DNA of 64,000 nucleotides from Anaerolineae bacterium (GTDB lineage Bacteria > Chloroflexota > Anaerolineae > Promineifilales > Promineifilaceae), in NCBI GenBank assembly GCA_023382655.1, contig JAHDWK010000004.1, forward strand, positions 357,811 through 421,810, in the 5' to 3' direction. This document shows, in pieces, positions 60,744 to 64,000 of the stretch. The position numbers and the translations under genes are program-made. Position 1 is the stretch's first letter. The number at the start of each line of letters is the position of its first letter. The notes below the pieces were generated by a model. The model did no database searches, was not told the origin of the DNA, and was given only the letters and a program-made list of their open reading frames with translations.

Positions 60744-63725
60744 TTATGGCTTGAGAATAATCGGCAGGTAGATGTAGATCGTGGTGTCTACGACAACGGC
60801 CGTCGTCGTCAGGTCAACCGAATCAGTCGCACTGGCATCCGATTGCGAGGTGGCCGTGAACGTGGTCACATCCATATCGCCATCTTCCACACCGGCGGGA
60901 ATGTCCACCGTCACCATCACCGAGGTCGTACCACCAGCCGCCAACGTCACGCTGGCTACCGACGGCGTTGCATCCCAGACCCCGGTCGCCGTCAGGTCAA
61001 AGGTGTCTTCTACGTTGCCGGTGTTGGTCACCCAGACCGTATACGTCACCGTCGTCCCGGCATCGCCGGACAGGTCGGCATCTTCGGCCGCCACTTCCAC
61101 ACCAAAGCTCTGCGCCGCCACCGTCAAGGTCAGCGGCACTGTCACCAATGGCGTTACCGGGTCGTTGCTGTTGACACACAGCGTACCGGTGTAGGTGCTG
61201 CCCACCGTCAACCCGGTGGTGTCAAACGTCACCATCACCTCACTGCTATCCCCACCAGCCGTCGTGCCGCTCGTCGGGCTGACGCTGGCCCAGGCAATAT
61301 CGCTACTACAGCCCGAACTGCCCATGATGAGGAAGGGAAAGCCCTGTTGTGTTAATGTGCCGCTATCATTGGCCGGGCCCCAGGTTACTCCATTGTCCGT
61401 AAGCGACTGCAACCCATTGCCCGTTGTTGTCTGCCCATTGACCGTTACCGGCGGCGCCCACGGCCCTGAAGCCAACGTGCCGTCACTCTGCCAATCTAGC
61501 CAGTACGTTCCTGGTGGCAGGCTCAATCCTCCCAGGTTAACCGTGCTGGCCATGATGGGCCGGTCGGTGGCTACGCCTGTTGTCGTTTCTGTCACCCGAT
61601 AGATGCCACTCCAGACGGTGCTAGACATTACGTTCGTGCTGGTGTCTCCCCAGATCACTGTGCCGCCGTTGCCCGGTTCACCATCCCAGATCCGCAGATT
61701 GACCTGAGTGATGGTGGAGGTGATGGGCGAGGCGGTCTGGTAGGCATAGAAAACGATTTCGTCTATCGTCCAGTTGCTTCCAGGGGGAATGGTGAAGTCG
61801 TCGGCCATGCGGTTGCCGTTGAGAACTTGATGCCCAAAGCCGAGTGTGTTCATGCCCAGGCTGACCGTTTGCAACACCGACTCATCAGCGCCGCCCACCC
61901 CGGTACCAGGACTGTTAACCAGGGGGCCATTGTCGTACAAGACGTTGCCGGTGGGCGCGAAGATTGGCGTGTTGGCCGGAGCGCCTACACCGCTGCTGCT
62001 GCTGGCGGTGCTGGCCTCTTCTTGGGCTGTACCATTGCCGTCTCCCAGACCGGCGACTTGCCGCGCCTGGCTGTTAACGCTGCGGCCATTGGCCGCCTGA
62101 GCCGCTTCTTCGGCGATGTCCCAATTCAGATCACCGGCGCCGAGGTTGCTGATCGTCAACGGGTAGCTAACCACACTCGTCACTACCTGAGTGACAACGA
62201 TTTCCGTGGGATCAACGTCAATCGTCGCGGCCAGCGGCAGGAAGAAACCGATGGCATTGGACGGCCAGGCAAATACACCCAGGTCTTGATTGCTACCATC
62301 ACCAGTAGCGAAAGCCGAAAGTATATCACCACTACTAAAGGTAGCAGGGACAGGATCAATGAGCGTTACTGCGCCACCAGGGGTAGTGATTTTCAGGTCA
62401 TATGTACCTGCCGGTAGTTCCAAATACGCCGCCACATCGCCGAAGTTAACATCCGTCAACACCGGTGTGCCATCTTGCAGGCGCACATCGGCCGTAGCGT
62501 TACCGGCAGCGAAGGGCGCCAGATGCCCCAGGCGCAGCTTAAAGTTGCCCGCTGCTGGCGGGTTATTATCATCCACCAACGCCAGCAGTTCCAATGGTTG
62601 GTTAACACCGTCACCAATGGCGATAACAGAGTAACTTACACCAGCGGTCAGCGTAAATGTTCCACTTAAGGCTGGGGTGGGGCTCCCAGCCGGAAATACT
62701 TCTACATCATAGCTGCCTTCTGGCATAGTCAGGTACGCAGTGGAATCACCATAGACAAAATCGGTAAGGACGGGAGTAGCGTTGAGGGTGACGGTCACGG
62801 CCGTGCCTGCTCCCGGTGCAAACGGCGCCAGGTGCGCCACCGCTAACCGCGCTTCCGTAGGCTCCCGAATCCAGGCCCCAGCAGAAAAAACTTCTGAGGT
62901 GGTCCAGGGATTGTTGAGCGGTGTTGTATACGCCCCGGCGCCAAAGTCGTAGACATAGATGAAACCTGGTTCGTCGGTGACCAGGTAAGCATACCCATCG
63001 TGGCTGATAGCCAGACCATCAATATCAGTTTGACCAGCAGGATAGGGAGCAATTGGATCCACTGTACCATCTGGATTGATTCGCACCAGCGAATCAAGGT
63101 TACCATCATCGGTAGCGTAGAATTCGCCTGTATTAGGGTCAATGGCAAAACCACCCATGTCATGCGTGGTAGGGTAGACAATATGAATATTAGCTATTTG
63201 GGTGGCTGGGTCAATCGTCCAAATTGCCTCAGTGGTGATATTTTTTGTTCCATATAATTGGCCATTGTAAAAGGCCAGAGCAACCATGCTTTGGGTAGCC
63301 CCGCCGGGGTCGGTGATGGTGCCCAGCTGATTGATCACACCACCGACCGGCCACTCATAAAGGGTAGCGCCGCTGTTGAAATAGACTATGTTATTCACTT
63401 CATCAAAAGCTGCCCCCCATACCTGAGCACCGGTAAAAGCCGGCAGGAAGCCATTGGTAATGACATCAATCTGGTAGGCAGGTATGGTGACATCGTCCAC
63501 GCCCACAAACAAGGGGTGAGTTACGCCCTGGGGTGCGAGCAAGGTCACAGGCGGCGCGGCAGCCGGTTCTCGTTCGGCCGCCTGCGCCCTGGCCTGCTCC
63601 AGCAGGGTTTCCGCCGAATCGGCATCGGCCGACCCACCATTTTGGGCCAGGGCCACCAGCGGCAACAACAGTGCCAGCATGATCAAGAAGATCACAAATA
63701 GAGACAAGGGATTTCTTTTCATCAT
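60744..63725 (-). CDS. Large secreted protein with beta-propeller-like, DUF4397-like and BACON/NEW3-like domains and a YLPIILKP tail
   Basis: Extracellular protein of unknown function, 993 residues. Signal helix (LFVIFLIMLALLLPLVALAQ); a propeller-like N-terminal half (VYFNSGATLYEWPVGG, GGFAIDPNTGEFYATDD); two DUF4397-like domains (LAHLAPFAPGAGTAVTVTLN and LGHLAPFAAGNATADVRLQD); a BACON-like domain (LTISNLGAGDLNWDI); a GLP-like domain; a second BACON-like domain; one NEW3-like repeat ([20 protein letters not shown]) and the tail IYIYLPIILKP. The end is nearly identical to that of the next gene (63888-64000) and similar to that of the M36 protease. Start ATGATG at 63725 is preceded by AAAAAGGAG. 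Ligand unknown. Confidence 0.88.
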   Translation of the reverse strand: MMKRNPLSLFVIFLIMLALLLPLVALAQNGGSADADSAETLLEQARAQAAEREPAAAPPVTLLAPQGVTHPLFVGVDDVTIPAYQIDVITNGFLPAFTGAQVWGAAFDEVNNIVYFNSGATLYEWPVGGVINQLGTITDPGGATQSMVALAFYNGQLYGTKNITTEAIWTIDPATQIANIHIVYPTTHDMGGFAIDPNTGEFYATDDGNLDSLVRINPDGTVDPIAPYPAGQTDIDGLAISHDGYAYLVTDEPGFIYVYDFGAGAYTTPLNNPWTTSEVFSAGAWIREPTEARLAVAHLAPFAPGAGTAVTVTLNATPVLTDFVYGDSTAYLTMPEGSYDVEVFPAGSPTPALSGTFTLTAGVSYSVIAIGDGVNQPLELLALVDDNNPPAAGNFKLRLGHLAPFAAGNATADVRLQDGTPVLTDVNFGDVAAYLELPAGTYDLKITTPGGAVTLIDPVPATFSSGDILSAFATGDGSNQDLGVFAWPSNAIGFFLPLAATIDVDPTEIVVTQVVTSVVSYPLTISNLGAGDLNWDIAEEAAQAANGRSVNSQARQVAGLGDGNGTAQEEASTASSSSGVGAPANTPIFAPTGNVLYDNGPLVNSPGTGVGGADESVLQTVSLGMNTLGFGHQVLNGNRMADDFTIPPGSNWTIDEIVFYAYQTASPITSTITQVNLRIWDGEPGNGGTVIWGDTSTNVMSSTVWSGIYRVTETTTGVATDRPIMASTVNLGGLSLPPGTYWLDWQSDGTLASGPWAPPVTVNGQTTTGNGLQSLTDNGVTWGPANDSGTLTQQGFPFLIMGSSGCSSDIAWASVSPTSGTTAGGDSSEVMVTFDTTGLTVGSTYTGTLCVNSNDPVTPLVTVPLTLTVAAQSFGVEVAAEDADLSGDAGTTVTYTVWVTNTGNVEDTFDLTATGVWDATPSVASVTLAAGGTTSVMVTVDIPAGVEDGDMDVTTFTATSQSDASATDSVDLTTTAVVVDTTIYIYLPIILKP

Positions 63726-63826
63726 GGGTTTCTCCTTTTTATTTTTCCTTGACAGGACAAAACGATAGGGTTACTACCACGCTATCTTACCACAGAAAAA
63801 GCAAACGACGGCAAGGGGCAAAATAA

Positions 63827-63856
63827 AAACGGCCGTGTCCCTAGACACGGCCGTTT
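63827..63856 (-). terminator. Terminator built from two ACGGCCGT octamers
   Basis: AAACGGCCGTGTC / GACACGGCCGTTT (13-bp perfect stem, loop CCTA) followed on the minus strand by TTTTATTTT. It ends the partial gene at 63888-64000. Each arm holds one ACGGCCGT. Confidence 0.9.
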
Positions 63857-63887
63857 CTATTTAACGCCAGTCAATAAATTAGCCCGT

Positions 63888-64000
63888 TTACGGCTTCATG
63901 ATGATCGGCAGATAGATGTAGATCGTGGTGTCTACGACAATGGCCGTGGTCGTCAGGTCAACCGAGGCTGTGGCCGTGGCATCCGATTGCGAGGTGGCCG
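63888..64000 (-). CDS. C-terminal end of a secreted protein, paralogue of the preceding one (5' part outside window)
   Basis: Only the last 37 residues lie within the window: SDATATASVDLTTTAIVVDT, then IYIYLPIIMKP. It closely matches the C-terminus of the 60744-63725 protein at DNA and protein level, indicating a recent tandem copy or shared module. The frame is open to the right edge. It ends with the same tail motif as two other secreted proteins here. A terminator follows. Confidence 0.9.
   Translation of the reverse strand, partial: ATSQSDATATASVDLTTTAIVVDTTIYIYLPIIMKP

Noticed and set aside
625..63860. ACGGCCGT as a DNA-uptake word or Chi-like site
   Set aside because: Known uptake words and Chi are asymmetric and strand-biased; this octamer is a perfect palindrome and spread over both strands equally.
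1..64000. tRNA, rRNA, integrase, transposase or prophage genes
   Set aside because: None recognised on either strand, so no mobile-element claim is made despite abundant repeats.

Overview
The window looks like a chromosome segment of a Chloroflexota bacterium, probably from the Anaerolineae/Caldilineae side. This is inferred from several traits together: a dense set of surface-glycosylation membrane enzymes, large secreted proteins ending in an IYLPxILKP-like tail, carbohydrate ABC operons without their own ATPase, an HrcA/CIRCE heat-shock operon, and abundant 7-8-bp tandem/hairpin repeats. No rRNA, tRNA, CRISPR array, transposase, integrase or phage gene was recognised. All but the first and last genes appear complete.

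Layout. 0-17 kb is mostly cell-surface glycosylation: two GT-C (GT39-type) glycosyltransferases, an SLC13/RCK transporter, a GNAT acetyltransferase and a YfhO-type membrane protein on the plus strand. A five-gene minus-strand operon follows (methyltransferase, GT2, SDR epimerase, GT39, DegT aminotransferase), then a minus-strand S41 protease. 17.3-18.8 kb holds a polyprenyl-phosphate sugar transferase that could start a surface polysaccharide. 18.9-24.8 kb is the operon hrcA-grpE-dnaK-dnaJ-prmA behind a textbook promoter and a perfect CIRCE operator. 24.8-27 kb is an ADP-forming acyl-CoA synthetase.

27-35.1 kb is an alpha-glucoside utilisation operon: LacI regulator with a palindromic operator, a double solute-binding lipoprotein made of two nearly identical domains, two permeases and a trehalose-synthase-like GH13 enzyme. 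35-46.9 kb carries a Kelch-repeat secreted protein, a homocysteine methyltransferase, an Eis-like acetyltransferase, a YugP-like protease, a ROK fructokinase and a 1.7-k-residue secreted M36 metalloprotease. 47-50.4 kb pairs a soluble sensor histidine kinase with amylosucrase. 50.5-54.3 kb has hemW, mobA and a secreted 5'-nucleotidase-like phosphoesterase. 54.4-59.9 kb contains a second sugar ABC system, a DUF1269 protein and an IlvD/Edd sugar-acid dehydratase. 60-64 kb has a small lipoprotein and two tandem secreted proteins with shared C-terminal modules, the second cut by the window edge.

Genome-scale signals. The palindromic octamer ACGGCCGT occurs about 125 times (hand count), roughly one per 500 bp, where one or two would be expected; it recalls the cyanobacterial HIP1 element. 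It lies mostly inside genes and leaves a TAV / NGR / DGR / RP imprint in the proteins. Separately, short 7-8-bp tandem repeats, usually with an inverted counterpart, fill many intergenic gaps and have entered reading frames, where they form linkers, C-terminal tails and stop codons.
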